DNA from: Burkholderiaceae bacterium
GTDB lineage: Bacteria > Pseudomonadota > Gammaproteobacteria > Burkholderiales > Burkholderiaceae_C
DNA length: 64,000 bases
Direction: 5' to 3'
Assembly: GCA_004323695.1 (NCBI GenBank)
Contig: SCRU01000152.1
Location: 47,966-111,965 of the forward strand
Within the stretch, counting starts at the first letter, position 1. Every line of letters starts with the position of its first letter. This document shows, one piece after another, positions 1 through 14,122 of this stretch. A program made the position numbers and the translations under genes. The notes below the pieces were generated by a model. The model saw only the letters and a program-made list of their open reading frames with translations. It did not search any database and was not told the DNA's origin.

Positions 1-632
1 AGTTGCTCGAGCGTCTGCCGGCGGTAGTCGACGCCGTTGTCCACACTGATGACTTCGAGATTCTCGTTAAGCAGGCGGATCGCGGGCAGCATGCGGTCGC
101 GATGCAGCCCCCCCGGGTAGAGATCGTCTGGACGAAAATTCGACGTCGTGACAAACCCCACGCCGTTTTCGAACAGGGCCGCCAGCAGCCGGTGCAGGAT
201 GAGCGCATCGGTGATATCCGACACATGAAATTCATCAAAACAGATCAGGCGGTAACGCCGGGCGATGCGCCGGCCCAGCTCGTCGAGCGGGTTGACGGTG
301 CCCTGCAGTTCGGTCAGTTCCCGGTGCACCTCGCGCATGAATTCATGAAAATGCAGCCGGGTCTTGCGATTGAGCGGTACGGCGTTGTAGAAGCAATCCA
401 TCAGAAAGCTCTTGCCGCGCCCCACGCCGCCGTACATATACACGCCGCGCGGAATGTCAGGGTGGTTGATCAGCTTCTTGAAGGCGTTCGAGCGCTGTTC
501 CTTGTACGCGGCCCATTCGTCCGCACAGCGCTCCAGCGCGTCGACCGCGCGCAACTGCGCCGGATCGCTGCGGTAGCCCCGCGCCGAGAGTTCGGCCTCG
601 TACGCCTGCCGGACCGAGTGCGCCACCGACAT
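1..632 (-). CDS. zapE: Cell division protein ZapE / AFG1-like ATPase (C-terminus outside the window)
   Basis: This is an AFG1/ZapE-family P-loop ATPase, a family that acts at the division septum in E. coli and on mitochondrial protein quality in eukaryotes. Reading the minus strand from the ATG at 632 gives MSVAHSVRQAYEAEL, then the Walker A stretch YGGVGRGKSFLMD, then the Walker B stretch ICFDEFHVSDITDAL and the family segment TSNFRPDDLYPGGLHRDRM. About 210 residues are visible, against roughly 365 in the family, so the gene runs off the left edge. It starts 13 bases after the lpdA stop, and odhA-odhB-lpdA-zapE is a common Burkholderiales order, so it is probably cotranscribed. Confidence 0.93.
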   Translation of the reverse strand, partial: MSVAHSVRQAYEAELSARGYRSDPAQLRAVDALERCADEWAAYKEQRSNAFKKLINHPDIPRGVYMYGGVGRGKSFLMDCFYNAVPLNRKTRLHFHEFMREVHRELTELQGTVNPLDELGRRIARRYRLICFDEFHVSDITDALILHRLLAALFENGVGFVTTSNFRPDDLYPGGLHRDRMLPAIRLLNENLEVISVDNGVDYRRQTLEQ

Positions 633-645
633 GCCCGGCGCCACC

Positions 646-2073
646 TCAGAAGTTCAGGGTACGCTTGTCGACGGCCAGGGCCGCTTCCTTGGTTGCCTCG
701 CTCAAGGACGGATGAGCGTGGCAAATGCGGGCAATATCCTCGCTGCTGGCCCGGAATTCCATCGCTACCACGGCCTCCGAGATCAGCTCGCTGGCTTGGG
801 GACCGACGATGTGCACGCCCAGGATTTCATCGGTCGCGGCATCGGCCAGAAACTTGACCATGCCGGTCGTGTCGCCCAGCGCACGCGCGCGGCCGTTGGC
901 GAGGAACGGGAAGGTGCCGGCCTTATAGGCGCGGCCCGACGCCTTGAGCTGCTGCTCGGTCTGGCCAACCCACGCGATCTCGGGGCTGGTGTAGATCACC
1001 CACGGAACGGTATTGAAGTCGACATGCCCATGCTGGCCTGCCATGCGCTCGGCCACCGCCACGCCTTCCTCTTCGGCCTTGTGCGCCAGCATGGGGCCGC
1101 GCACCACGTCCCCGATCGCCCAGACATTCGGCAAATTGGTCTTGCAATCCCAATCCACCACAATGGCGCCGCGCTCGTCGAGTTGGAGGCCGATGACCTG
1201 CGCGCCCAGGCCGATCGTGTTCGGCGCCCGGCCGATCGAGACGATCAGCTTGTCCACGTTGAGCGTCTGGGCTTCGCCCCTTGCGTTCGTCCAGGCGACA
1301 CTCACGCCCTTCTTGCCAGACTTGACCTCGCCGACCCTGACGCCGAGTTCGATCTTCAGTCCCTGCTTGTCGAAGGCTTTCTTCGCCTCCCGGGCGATCT
1401 GCTCATCCACCGCGCCGAGGAAGGTCGGCAGCGCCTCCAGCACCGTGACGTCCGAGCCCAGGCGGCGCCAGACCGAGCCCATCTCCAGGCCGATCACGCC
1501 CGAACCAATCAAGCCCAGCCGGGCAGGCACGGCACCGACGCGCAAGGCCCCGTCGTTCGACAGAATCATCTCTTCGTCGAACGGCACCCCCGGCAAGGCG
1601 CGCGCATTGGAGCCGGTGGCGATGATGACGTGCTTGCCCACGAGCGTATCGGGAGCACTGCCCGCGACGGTGATCTCGTAGCCCGCATCCGACGACCTGG
1701 CAAAAGTGCCGCGGCCATGGAAAAACGTGATTTTGTTCTTCTTGAACAAGTACTGGATGCCATCGTTGTTCTGCTTGACCACCGCGTCCTTGCGGCCCAG
1801 CATCTTCGCCACGTCCATGGCGAGGCCTTTGACCTCAATGCCATGGTCGGCAAAGTGATGCCCGGCCTGATCGAAGTTTTCGGAAGACTGCAGCAGCGCC
1901 TTGCTGGGAATGCAGCCGACGTTGGTGCAGGTGCCACCCAGTGCCGGGCCGCCTTTGGCGTTCTTCCATTCGTCAATGCAGGCCACGTTAAAGCCCAGTT
2001 GGGCGGCACGAATCGCCGCCACATAACCGCCAGGACCACCGCCGATGACGATCACATCAAACTGTTTGCTCAT
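646..2073 (-). CDS. lpdA: Dihydrolipoyl dehydrogenase (E3)
   Basis: This flavoenzyme reoxidises the lipoyl arm of 2-oxoacid dehydrogenase complexes and passes electrons to NAD+. The protein has 475 residues, the usual length. It opens with the FAD-binding [14 protein letters not shown], carries the redox-active disulfide CTNVGC at residues 49-54, has the NAD-binding [10 protein letters not shown] in the middle, and ends with the HAHPSLSE segment that supplies the catalytic base. It follows odhB in the operon. It is the only E3 in the window, so it may also serve the branched-chain complex at 9315-12900, whose operon lacks one; that link is an inference. Confidence 0.96.
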   Translation of the reverse strand: MSKQFDVIVIGGGPGGYVAAIRAAQLGFNVACIDEWKNAKGGPALGGTCTNVGCIPSKALLQSSENFDQAGHHFADHGIEVKGLAMDVAKMLGRKDAVVKQNNDGIQYLFKKNKITFFHGRGTFARSSDAGYEITVAGSAPDTLVGKHVIIATGSNARALPGVPFDEEMILSNDGALRVGAVPARLGLIGSGVIGLEMGSVWRRLGSDVTVLEALPTFLGAVDEQIAREAKKAFDKQGLKIELGVRVGEVKSGKKGVSVAWTNARGEAQTLNVDKLIVSIGRAPNTIGLGAQVIGLQLDERGAIVVDWDCKTNLPNVWAIGDVVRGPMLAHKAEEEGVAVAERMAGQHGHVDFNTVPWVIYTSPEIAWVGQTEQQLKASGRAYKAGTFPFLANGRARALGDTTGMVKFLADAATDEILGVHIVGPQASELISEAVVAMEFRASSEDIARICHAHPSLSEATKEAALAVDKRTLNF

Positions 2074-2166
2074 GGAATTTCCCGTTTCAATTTTCTGTCA
2101 CGGCGCGACATCCACGAGTCCCTTCGCGGAACACCGCGGAACCGGCTCAGCCAGGCCGCTGGTGTT

Positions 2167-2220
2167 GCCCCTTGCAGGGGGGTGGCGAAGCGACACGAGG
2201 CGCGCGCAGCCTAGGGGTGA
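2167..2220. repeat. Dispersed intergenic repeat of Comamonadaceae type
   Basis: The odhB-lpdA gap holds a G-rich element that begins CCCCTTGCAGGGGGGTGGCG, with a short inverted repeat (CCCCT/AGGGG), and ends in CTAGGGGTGA. From memory, very similar strings recur between genes in Acidovorax, Variovorax and Polaromonas genomes. Only one copy is seen here, so repetition cannot be shown from this window. Confidence 0.5.
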
Positions 2221-2223
2221 GTG

Positions 2224-3480
2224 TTAAATATCAAACAGCAGGCGCGCCGGGTCTTCCAGCGCTTCCTTCATGGCCACCAGACCGAGCACGGCTTCCCGGC
2301 CGTCGATGATGCGGTGGTCGTAGCTCAGGGCCAGGTAATTCATGGGGCGCACTACCACCTGGCCGTTCTCGACGACGGCGCGGTCCTTGGTCGCATGCAC
2401 GCCCAGGATGGCCGATTGCGGCGGGTTGATGATGGGCGTGGACAACATGGAACCGAACACCCCCCCGTTCGAGATCGAGAACGTGCCGCCGGTGAGCTCT
2501 TCCATGGACAGCTTGCCGTCACGCGCCTTGGCGCCGTACTCGGCGATTTTCTTTTCAATATCGGCAAAACTCATTTGATCGGCATTGCGCAGAATCGGCA
2601 CCACCAGGCCGCGCGGCGAACCAACGGCAATGCCGATGTCGAAGTAGCCGTGGTACACGATGTCCGTGCCATCGACCGAAGCATTGATCGCCGGATACTT
2701 TTTCAGCGCATGCACGGCCGCCTTCACGAAGAAGCTCATGAAGCCGATCTTGACGCCGTGCTCCTTCTCGAACTTTTCCTGGAAACGCTTGCGCATGTCC
2801 ATCACCGGCGCCATGTTGACCTCGTTAAAGGTGGTCAGAATCGCGTTGGTCGCCTGAGACTGCAGCAAGCGTTCGGCCACACGCGCGCGCAACCGGCTCA
2901 TCGGCACACGCTGCTCGGGGCGATCGCCCAGATGCACGGCGGGTGTCGTCACTTGAGGAAGAGATTTGGCCGGGGCCGTTACCGGAATTGGCACTGGCGC
3001 TACAGGTTTTGTAGTTCCCGCAACTACCGCGCCGAGCACATCCCCCTTGGTGACGCGGCCATCCTTGCCGGTGCCGGGCACCGAGCCGGCCGCCAACTGG
3101 TTGTCGGCCATCAGCTTGGCGGCCGCCGGCATGGCCACACCGGCCATCGCGCCACTGGTTGCAGCAGCAGCCGCTGCCGGTGCCGGCGCGGCCACAGGCG
3201 CGGCAGCAGCGGGTGCCGGCGCCGAAGTGACCGCTTTGCCTTCGGTGTCGATTCGGGCGATCAGCTGTTCGGCCACCACAGTGGCGCCGTCCGCGACCGT
3301 CAATTCGGCAATCACGCCGGCCGCGGGCGCGGGAACTTCCAGCACGACCTTGTCGGTTTCGATCTCGATCAGGATTTCGTCGATCGCGACCTGTTCGCCG
3401 ACCTTCTTCTTCCATTGGAGCAAGGTGGCTTCCGCGACCGACTCGGACAGTTGCGGGACTTTGACTTCTACGAATGCCAT
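2224..3480 (-). CDS. odhB: Dihydrolipoyl succinyltransferase, E2 of 2-oxoglutarate dehydrogenase
   Basis: The E2 core transfers the succinyl group from lipoate to CoA. At 418 residues it has the usual length. An N-terminal lipoyl domain carries ETDKVVLEV with the lipoylated Lys44. A long Ala/Pro-rich linker follows (about residues 80-115), then the peripheral-subunit binding domain around the [14 protein letters not shown] stretch, and the catalytic domain ending in the signature [12 protein letters not shown]. It lies between odhA (51 bases away) and lpdA (150 bases away). The start [14 protein letters not shown] matches the family exactly. Confidence 0.97.
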   Translation of the reverse strand: MAFVEVKVPQLSESVAEATLLQWKKKVGEQVAIDEILIEIETDKVVLEVPAPAAGVIAELTVADGATVVAEQLIARIDTEGKAVTSAPAPAAAAPVAAPAPAAAAAATSGAMAGVAMPAAAKLMADNQLAAGSVPGTGKDGRVTKGDVLGAVVAGTTKPVAPVPIPVTAPAKSLPQVTTPAVHLGDRPEQRVPMSRLRARVAERLLQSQATNAILTTFNEVNMAPVMDMRKRFQEKFEKEHGVKIGFMSFFVKAAVHALKKYPAINASVDGTDIVYHGYFDIGIAVGSPRGLVVPILRNADQMSFADIEKKIAEYGAKARDGKLSMEELTGGTFSISNGGVFGSMLSTPIINPPQSAILGVHATKDRAVVENGQVVVRPMNYLALSYDHRIIDGREAVLGLVAMKEALEDPARLLFDI

Positions 3481-3531
3481 TTGAATTCTTTCGGGATTTC
3501 TGTGGATTTATTCTGGACGCGGGCATAGCCC

Positions 3532-6420
3532 TCACTTGGTCAGCACAAAGCCTTTGAGCTTGGCAAACGCGCCGTCCACCAGGGCCTTTTGCTGTTCCTG
3601 ATGCAGGTGTGAATAACCGGCCGCCGGGGAGGCAGAAGCCACGCGGCCCGAGTAGCCCAGCTTCTGCCCTTCGCGCATGTTTTCATGAATGTAATGCTGC
3701 ACGAAGAACCAGGCGCCCTGATTCTGCGGCTCGTCCTGGCACCACACGATGTCGGTCGCGCCCGGGTATTTCTTGAGCTCCGCCGCAAACGCCTTGTGGG
3801 GAAATGGATAAAGCTGCTCCACCCGCACGATGGCGACGTCGTCCGCCTCCCGTTCCTCGCGCTTCCTGACCAGGTCGTAATACACCTTGCCGGAGCAGGC
3901 GATGATGCGCCGGACCTTGTCGGCGCGTTTGTTCACCTCTTCCTTGTGCTCGGGAATCACGGTCTGAAAGCCGCCCCGCGTGAACTCGGACAGGGGCGAT
4001 GCCGCGTCCTTGGCGCGCAGCAGCGACTTGGGCGTCATGATGACCAGCGGCTTGCGCAGGCTGCGCACGATCTGGCGGCGCAGCACATGGAAGATCTGGC
4101 TGGCGGTGGTCGGTTGCACCACCTGCATGTTGGTATCCGCGCACAACTGCATGAAGCGCTCCAGCCGCGCCGAACTGTGCTCCGGCCCCTGCCCTTCGTA
4201 GCCGTGCGGCAACATCAGCGTGATGCCGTTGACGCGGCCCCACTTGACTTCGCCGGACGCGATGAACTGGTCGATCACCACCTGGGCGCCATTGGCGAAG
4301 TCGCCGAACTGGGCCTCCCAGATCACCAGCGTGTTCGGATCGTTCGAGGCATAGCCGTACTCGAAGGCCAGCACCGCCTCTTCCGACAGGATTGAGTCGA
4401 TGACCGTGAACGGCGCCTGGTTTTCGGTCACATTCTGCAGCGGCGTGTAGGTCCCGGTGTCCCACTTCTCGCGGTTCTGGTCATGGATCACGGCGTGGCG
4501 GTGCGAAAACGTGCCGCGCCCGGAATCTTCCCCCGACAGGCGCACCGGATAGCCACTGGCCACGAGCGACGCAAAAGCCATGTGCTCGCCCATGCCCCAG
4601 TCCACCGGAATGTCACCACGGCCCATGGCGGCCCGGTCGTCATAGACCTTTTTCACCAGCATGTGCGGAGTGACATTGCCAGGGATTGTGGTGATTTTGT
4701 CCGCCAGCCGCTTCCATTCGGACATCGGGATCGCGGTGTCGCCGGCATCGGTCCATTTTTTGCCCAGAAAGGGCGTCCAGTCGACCGCGTACTTGCTCTT
4801 GAAGTTGGTCAACACCGGATCGAACGTGCTCTTGCCGGCGTCCAGCGCGGCGCGCGTGGCCTTCACCATGTCGTCGCCCAGCGTGGCGCCCATGCCCTGC
4901 GCCGTCAGCTTGTCGGCATACAGCTTGCGCGTGCCCGGGTGCGCGACGATCTTCTTGTACATTAGCGGCTGCGTCAGCGCGGGCGTGTCCTGCTCGTTGT
5001 GGCCCAACTTGCGGAAGCAGACGATGTCGACCACGACATCCTTCTGGAACTCCATGCGGTAGTCGAGCGCAATCTGGGTGGCCAGCACCACGGCCTCGGG
5101 ATCGTCGCCGTTCACGTGCAGCACTGGCGCCTCGATCATCTTGACGACATCCGAGCAGTAAAGCGTCGAGCGGCTGTCGCGCGGGTCGCTGGTGGTGAAG
5201 CCGATCTGGTTGTTGATCACGATGTGCACGGTGCCGCCCGTGGAATAGCCGCGCGTTTCCGCCAGAGCCAGCGTTTCCATCACCACGCCCTGGCCGGCAA
5301 AGGCCGCATCGCCGTGCACGATGACCGGCAACACCTGGCGCCCCTGCGGGTCGTCGCGCCGGTCCATGCGGGCGCGCACCGAGCCTTCGACCACCGGGTT
5401 GACAATTTCGAGGTGCGACGGATTGAAGGCCAGCGTCAGGTGCACCGGGCCACCGGACGTGGTCACATCCGAACTGAAGCCCTGGTGGTACTTCACATCG
5501 CCGCTGGCCAGATCTTCCGGCGCCGTGTGATCGAATTCGGCGAACAGGCTGGCGGGCACCTTGCCGAGCGAATTCACCAGAACGTTGAGCCGGCCGCGGT
5601 GCGCCATGCCGATCACGATCTCCTGCAGGCCCAGCGCACCGCCGCGCTGGATCAGTTCGTCCATGCTCGCAATGAAGCTCTCGCCGCCTTCGAGGGAAAA
5701 GCGCTTCTGGCCCACGTATTTGGTGTGAAGAAATCGCTCCAGCCCTTCGGCCGCGGTCAGCCGGTCGAGAATGTGCAATTTCTTCTCGGGTATGAAATTC
5801 GGCTTGCTGCGGATGCTTTCGAGTTTTTGCTGCCACCAGCGCTTCTTGATCTGGTCGGTGGCATACATGTACTCGGCGCCGATCGTTCCGCAATACGTCT
5901 CCCGCAGCGCGTTCAGCAGATCGCGCAAGGACATGGTGTCCTTGCCGAAAAACGTGTTTCCCGTATCGAAAACCGTTTCCTGGTCAGCGTCGGCAAAACC
6001 GTAAAATGATGGCTCCAGTTCCGGGATGCGGTCCCGTTCGGCTCGCTTGAGCGGATCGAGATCGGCCCAGCGGGCACCTACATTGCGATAGGCTGCGATC
6101 AGTTGCTGGACCGCCGTGCGCTTGCGGCCCATCTCCGCGTCATCGCTGGCCACCACCACCCGGGTCTGGCCCTGCTTGGCGCGCTCGGCAAAGGCGTTGA
6201 CCACCGGCAAATGGGGCACATCCCTGGCATTGCTGCCATCCACGGCCGGCACATGCTGCAAGGCGTCGAAATAGTCGCGCCAGTGTTCGGGAACACTGCC
6301 GGGATTGGCCAGGTAGTTTTCGTAGAGCTCCTCGACGTAGGGCGCGTTGCCGCCGAAGAGATAGGTATTGCCTTGATAGGCTTCGTAGGCCGATGCCGGC
6401 ATCGACAGTTGTTCGCTCAT
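3532..6420 (-). CDS. odhA: 2-oxoglutarate dehydrogenase E1 component
   Basis: This thiamine-diphosphate-dependent decarboxylase is the first and committing subunit of the TCA-cycle 2-oxoglutarate dehydrogenase. The 962-residue protein begins with the E2-interacting segment (PYVEELYENYL near residues 27-37), then has GMAHRGRLNVL at 271-281 and HGDAAFAGQG near 370, both part of the ThDP/Mg site, and a full C-terminal transketolase-like half. It is the first gene of the operon odhA-odhB-lpdA-zapE. The 173-base gap upstream (6421-6593), between it and prpE, must hold its promoter; I see no unambiguous hexamers there. Confidence 0.97.
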   Translation of the reverse strand: MSEQLSMPASAYEAYQGNTYLFGGNAPYVEELYENYLANPGSVPEHWRDYFDALQHVPAVDGSNARDVPHLPVVNAFAERAKQGQTRVVVASDDAEMGRKRTAVQQLIAAYRNVGARWADLDPLKRAERDRIPELEPSFYGFADADQETVFDTGNTFFGKDTMSLRDLLNALRETYCGTIGAEYMYATDQIKKRWWQQKLESIRSKPNFIPEKKLHILDRLTAAEGLERFLHTKYVGQKRFSLEGGESFIASMDELIQRGGALGLQEIVIGMAHRGRLNVLVNSLGKVPASLFAEFDHTAPEDLASGDVKYHQGFSSDVTTSGGPVHLTLAFNPSHLEIVNPVVEGSVRARMDRRDDPQGRQVLPVIVHGDAAFAGQGVVMETLALAETRGYSTGGTVHIVINNQIGFTTSDPRDSRSTLYCSDVVKMIEAPVLHVNGDDPEAVVLATQIALDYRMEFQKDVVVDIVCFRKLGHNEQDTPALTQPLMYKKIVAHPGTRKLYADKLTAQGMGATLGDDMVKATRAALDAGKSTFDPVLTNFKSKYAVDWTPFLGKKWTDAGDTAIPMSEWKRLADKITTIPGNVTPHMLVKKVYDDRAAMGRGDIPVDWGMGEHMAFASLVASGYPVRLSGEDSGRGTFSHRHAVIHDQNREKWDTGTYTPLQNVTENQAPFTVIDSILSEEAVLAFEYGYASNDPNTLVIWEAQFGDFANGAQVVIDQFIASGEVKWGRVNGITLMLPHGYEGQGPEHSSARLERFMQLCADTNMQVVQPTTASQIFHVLRRQIVRSLRKPLVIMTPKSLLRAKDAASPLSEFTRGGFQTVIPEHKEEVNKRADKVRRIIACSGKVYYDLVRKREEREADDVAIVRVEQLYPFPHKAFAAELKKYPGATDIVWCQDEPQNQGAWFFVQHYIHENMREGQKLGYSGRVASASPAAGYSHLHQEQQKALVDGAFAKLKGFVLTK

Positions 6421-6593
6421 ATTGCGCTGACCTCCGTTCCCCTGCGGGAAACATGTGGTGGTTAAGTTACCTCCCGCGACACGGCTGGACCGATTGGCGG
6501 ATGCGACAGTGGCTGGAAGGCCCCGTTAAAGCGTCATTGTGCCACTGAACCGGCTGCGAGGTAGTGTCCAATACCGGGCGCAGCCGGGCGAGA

Positions 6594-8510
6594 CTACCGG
6601 TTGGCGGTAACCAGATCGGTGATCTGGCGCAGTGCCGACGGGTCGTCCATGCTGCTCAGGTCCCCCGGGTTGCGGTCTTCGCACACCGCCTGAATGGCGC
6701 GGCGCAGCAGCTTGCCGCTGCGCGTTTTCGGCAGCAGGGTAACAAAGCGCACGCGCGCCGGCCGGGCAATGGCGCCGAGCCGCTGCTCGACCAGCTTCAT
6801 CACCTCGCCCTCCAGCTGCAGCCGCGCCCGGTCATCACTCACGCTGGCGGCGTCCCGGGGTACGGCAAAGGCCATGGCAACCTGACCCTTGAGCGGGTCC
6901 GCCACGCCCACCACCGCCACCTCGGCGATGTTGGGATGGCTGGAAATGGTTTCTTCTATCTCGCGGGTGCCCAGCCGATGCCCCGCAACGTTGATCACGT
7001 CATCGGTACGGCCCAGAATGAAAAAGTAACCGTCCTTGTCGCGAATGCCCCAATCGAAGGTGCTATAGACCATTTTGCCGGGTACGGTCTCCCAGTAGGT
7101 CTTGACAAACCGCGCATCATCGCGCCACACCGTCTGCATGCAGCCAGGGGGTAGCGGGCCCTCGATCGCGACCACCCCCTTCTCGCCAACACCCCGCAAT
7201 TCCTCACCCGTGCTCTCGTTGAGCAGCTTGACGTCATATCCATACATGGCGATACCCGGGCTGCCGAATTTGCTCGGCGCTTTCTCCACGCCGTTGGCAA
7301 TCGTCAGGATCGGCCAGCCGGTCTCGGTTTGCCAGTAGTTGTCGATGACCGGCACACCCAACGCGTCACTGATCCATTGCGCCGTCGGCTCGTCCAGCGG
7401 CTCGCCAGCCAGATACAGCGTCTTCAGGCTGGATATGTCGTATTTTTTCAGGTAGACGGGGTCGTGCTTCTTCAGCACCCGCACCGCCGTCGGTGCGGAG
7501 AAAAGCTGCGTGATCTTGTATTTCTCCACCAGTTGCCACCAGATGCCGGGGTTCGACTCCCCGTCCAGCCCCCGAGTCGGCAAGCCTTCGTACATGATCG
7601 TGGCCATGCCCGCGATCAACGGGCCATAGACGATGTAGCTGTGTCCCACCACCCACCCGATATCGCTGGTGGAAAAGTAGGTTTCACCCGCCTTTCCGCC
7701 AAAGATGTACTTCATGCTGGCGGCGAGCGCAACCGCATAGCCTCCGGTGTCGCGCTGCACGCCCTTGGGGTTGCCCGTGGTGCCGCTCGTATAGATGGTG
7801 TAGCTGATGTCGTTGGATTCGAGCCATTCGCACGGCACCACCGCATCCAGATGCTTTTGCCGCAAAGCCCCCCATAGATGGTCACGGTCGGCTATCACAT
7901 TCATAGCTGAAAGACCGCGATCCACGAGCAGCACGGCATCCGGTTTGTGCTTGGAAAGGCGGATCGCCTCATCGAGCAATGGCTTGTACTCCACCACCTT
8001 GCCGCCGCGCGAACCGGCGTCGGCGCTGACGATTAGTTTGGGCGCAGCGTCGTCGATCCGGCTGGCGACGCTGGCGCTGGCAAATCCGCCAAACACGACC
8101 GAATGAATCGCGCCGATACGCGCGCAGGCCAGCATCGTGAAGGCAGCCTGCGCAATCATCGGCATGTAGATCAATACGCGGTCACCTTTGCGGACACCCA
8201 GTTCCCTGAGCATGGCGGCGGTACGCTGTACCTCCGCGTGCAGTTCGCGGAACGAGTAGGTCTTCTCGGTGCAGGTTTCGGTCGAAACACAAATCAACGC
8301 GGTCTGGTTGGGCCGGTCCTTGAGGTGCCGATCCACCGCGTTGTGGCACAGGTTGGTCGTGCCGCCGAGGTACCAGCGCGCGAACGGGGGGTTGCTGTAG
8401 TCGCAGATCTGCCGCGGCGGCGTATTCCAGTCGATCAAGCCAGCCTGCTCGCGCCAAAAGGCGTCTCGGTCATCCAGCGAGCGGCGGTAAAAGTCGGCGT
8501 ACTTCGTCAT
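6594..8510 (-). CDS. prpE: Propionate--CoA ligase (acyl-CoA synthetase)
   Basis: This is an AMP-forming acyl-CoA synthetase of the Acs/PrpE group, 638 residues from the start chosen here. The P-loop YTSGTTGNPKG, the adenylation segment NYWQTETGWP and the C-terminal PKTRSGKLLRR with the acylation-regulated lysine are all present. The opening MTKYADFYRRSLDDRDAFW is PrpE-like rather than Acs-like, hence propionate is preferred; acetate cannot be excluded. I start at 8510 because a clear AAGGAG lies just upstream; the frame stays open to 8561. Propionyl-CoA from branched-chain amino acids fits the neighbouring bkd genes, but the ligase and the complex are separate transcription units. Confidence 0.88.
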   Translation of the reverse strand: MTKYADFYRRSLDDRDAFWREQAGLIDWNTPPRQICDYSNPPFARWYLGGTTNLCHNAVDRHLKDRPNQTALICVSTETCTEKTYSFRELHAEVQRTAAMLRELGVRKGDRVLIYMPMIAQAAFTMLACARIGAIHSVVFGGFASASVASRIDDAAPKLIVSADAGSRGGKVVEYKPLLDEAIRLSKHKPDAVLLVDRGLSAMNVIADRDHLWGALRQKHLDAVVPCEWLESNDISYTIYTSGTTGNPKGVQRDTGGYAVALAASMKYIFGGKAGETYFSTSDIGWVVGHSYIVYGPLIAGMATIMYEGLPTRGLDGESNPGIWWQLVEKYKITQLFSAPTAVRVLKKHDPVYLKKYDISSLKTLYLAGEPLDEPTAQWISDALGVPVIDNYWQTETGWPILTIANGVEKAPSKFGSPGIAMYGYDVKLLNESTGEELRGVGEKGVVAIEGPLPPGCMQTVWRDDARFVKTYWETVPGKMVYSTFDWGIRDKDGYFFILGRTDDVINVAGHRLGTREIEETISSHPNIAEVAVVGVADPLKGQVAMAFAVPRDAASVSDDRARLQLEGEVMKLVEQRLGAIARPARVRFVTLLPKTRSGKLLRRAIQAVCEDRNPGDLSSMDDPSALRQITDLVTANR

Positions 8511-8691
8511 CGATGTCTCCTTCGAACCTCTATTCATGAACGAGCGCGAGGGAGGGCTCAAACCCTGCGCGTCCTGGTTGCTTCAACTCGATTCTGGGCC
8601 AAACCACATCACCGTGCCGGGACACCGCAGTTGGCGCTACCTGCGGGAACAACGGCGGCGTCGGCCAGGCAGGTCGGCGTCGAACCCGGCC

Positions 8692-9291
8692 TTACTTGAT
8701 CAGAGCGAGAGCCGTCCCGAAATTCGGGTGCGCCGCGCTGCGCAGCCACTCGAATACCACCATTTCAGTACTCACGAGTTCCGCGCCGGCGCCCGCCAGT
8801 CGGTCGAAGGCCGCATCGCGATTGCGCTCGGTGCGTGAACCGCACGCGTCGGTCACGACCCAGACATCGAAGTCGTCTTCGAGCAGATCCAAGGCCGTCT
8901 GCAGCAGACAGACATGGGTTTCGCAACCCGCGATCACGATCATGTCCCGCTCACCCTGGCTCGCAGGCTTTTGCAGATGCCGGGGCAGGCTGCGCGCGTT
9001 GCCCTGCAGCGCCTTGGCCGGTGGCCGCAGCCACTCGCCCAGCCCCTCCGCCACCGCGCTGAACTGCATCTTGCCCAGCGTTCGGCCGCACAGGGCACGC
9101 ACCTCGGGCAGGTTCTCGCCGAGTCGGGAAGGATTCTCTTCGGTGCCCCACACGGGAACACCCATCAGGCGCGCGAGCTTGCCCAGCCGCACGGCATTAC
9201 CGACCACGGCCGCGCTCTCGAAGACGGCCGGCACCAGGCGAATCTGATAGTCCACCAGCACGAGTTGGGATTGGGCCGCGTCAAGCAACAT
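8692..9291 (-). CDS. Isochorismatase-family cysteine hydrolase
   Basis: A 199-residue member of the isochorismatase-like hydrolases, which cleave isochorismate, nicotinamide, carbamates or related amides with a Cys-Asp-Lys triad. The aspartate sits in LVLVDYQIRLVP, the lysine in GKMQFSAV and the nucleophile in IAGCETHVCLLQTALDL. This arrangement resembles the YcaC-like and hydrolase-of-unknown-substrate subgroups. It follows the bkd E2 gene by 23 bases if the start at MLLDAAQSQ (9291) is right; a longer frame would overlap E2 by 28 bases. Placement suggests cotranscription with the branched-chain dehydrogenase genes, but no specific substrate can be read from the sequence. Confidence 0.85.
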   Translation of the reverse strand: MLLDAAQSQLVLVDYQIRLVPAVFESAAVVGNAVRLGKLARLMGVPVWGTEENPSRLGENLPEVRALCGRTLGKMQFSAVAEGLGEWLRPPAKALQGNARSLPRHLQKPASQGERDMIVIAGCETHVCLLQTALDLLEDDFDVWVVTDACGSRTERNRDAAFDRLAGAGAELVSTEMVVFEWLRSAAHPNFGTALALIK

Positions 9292-9314
9292 GGACAACTT
9301 TCGAAGGTGGCCGA

Positions 9315-10621
9315 CTATTCCACGAACAACGTGGCGGGACATTCCAGCAAGCCCCGCAATGCCTGGATAAATTCCGCCGCATCCACGCCATCGACCACGC
9401 GGTGGTCGAAGGAGGATGACAGATTCATCATCAGCCTCGGCACCACGGCGCCGCCGCGCATCATCGGGCGCTCGACCATGCGGTTCACGCCGACGATCGC
9501 CACTTCCGGGTGATTGATCACCGGCGTGGAAACAATACCGCCCAGCGCACCCAGGCTCGTGATGGTGATGGTGGAACCCGTCAGCTCATCGCGCGTCACC
9601 CTGCCGGCACGCGCCGCCTCGGCCAGGCGCGTGACACCCGCCGCGCTGGCCCAGAGATCCAGACCTTCCGCATGGCGCAGCACCGGAACCATCAAGCCTG
9701 CGCTGGTCTGCGTGGCAACGCCCATGTGAACCGCGCCATAACGCGTCACCACGCCGGCATCGTCGTCAAAGCGCGCATTGATCTGTGGGAAGTCGCGCAC
9801 GGCCAGCACGATGGCGCGGATCAGCAGCGGCAGCACCGTAAGGCGACCGCGCTGCGTGCCCCAGTGCTCGTTCAGACGCTTGCGCAGTGCCTCCAGTTCG
9901 GTGACATCGATTTCCTCGACGTAGGTGAAATGCGGAATACGGCGTTTGGCCTCCTGCATTTTCCGCGCAATCATGCGGCGCAGCCCAATGACAGGAATCG
10001 TCGCTTCGCTGTCGCGATGCGCATATTGCGGTGCGGCAGCCGCAGCACCCGGCCGCTGCAAGCCCGCGCGCGCCGCAAACGCTTCGAGATCCGCCTGCAT
10101 GATGCGGCCCGCGGTGCCGCGCCCCTGTACGTTTTGCAGATCAACCCCCAATTCCCAAGCACGCCGGCGCACCGCCGGCGAGGCTATTGGCTTGTCGCCA
10201 ACGGGAACGGGACGGGGTTCCGCAGCGGCAGGTACCGAGGCCATCCGCACGGGCACGGATGCCGCCTTGGGCGCCGCAGGCACAGGCGTAGCCACGGCCG
10301 CTGTCACACCGAGCGGCGCCGCACTCGCGACAGAAGATGGCGCCGCGGCAACCGGACTACCGGCGCCGGCATTGCCCTCGCCCGCCACCTCGATGCGGAT
10401 CAAATCCGCCCCCACTGCCATCACCTGTCCAACCGCACCGCCGAGCGCCAGCACCTTGCCGACCACGGGCGAGGGAATCTCGACGGTCGCCTTGTCGGTC
10501 ATCACGTCGGCCAGGATCTGGTCCTCGGCCACGGTTTCGCCGGGCTGCACGCGCCATGCCACCAGTTCCACCTCGGCGATGCCTTCGCCAATGTCCGGCA
10601 TCTTGATCACGTGAATACCCA

Positions 10622-10625
<4 letters not shown>
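9315..10625 (-). CDS. bkdB: Branched-chain 2-oxoacid dehydrogenase E2 (lipoamide acyltransferase)
   Basis: A 436-residue E2 with one N-terminal lipoyl domain (DVMTDKATVEIPSP, lipoyl Lys45), an Ala/Pro/Val linker, a subunit-binding domain (SPAVRRRAWELGVDLQNVQG) and a catalytic domain with SFDHRVVDGVDAAEF. The segment MTDKATVEI and the companion E1 proteins point to the branched-chain complex rather than pyruvate. Start at 10625 overlaps the E1beta stop by ATGA, so translation is coupled. The complex oxidatively decarboxylates the 2-oxoacids from valine, leucine and isoleucine. No dedicated E3 gene follows. Confidence 0.92.

Positions 10626-14122
<3,497 letters not shown>

Noticed and set aside
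631..2214. 527-codon open frame on the plus strand
   Set aside because: Antisense to lpdA with no recognisable domain; composition is typical of a shadow frame.
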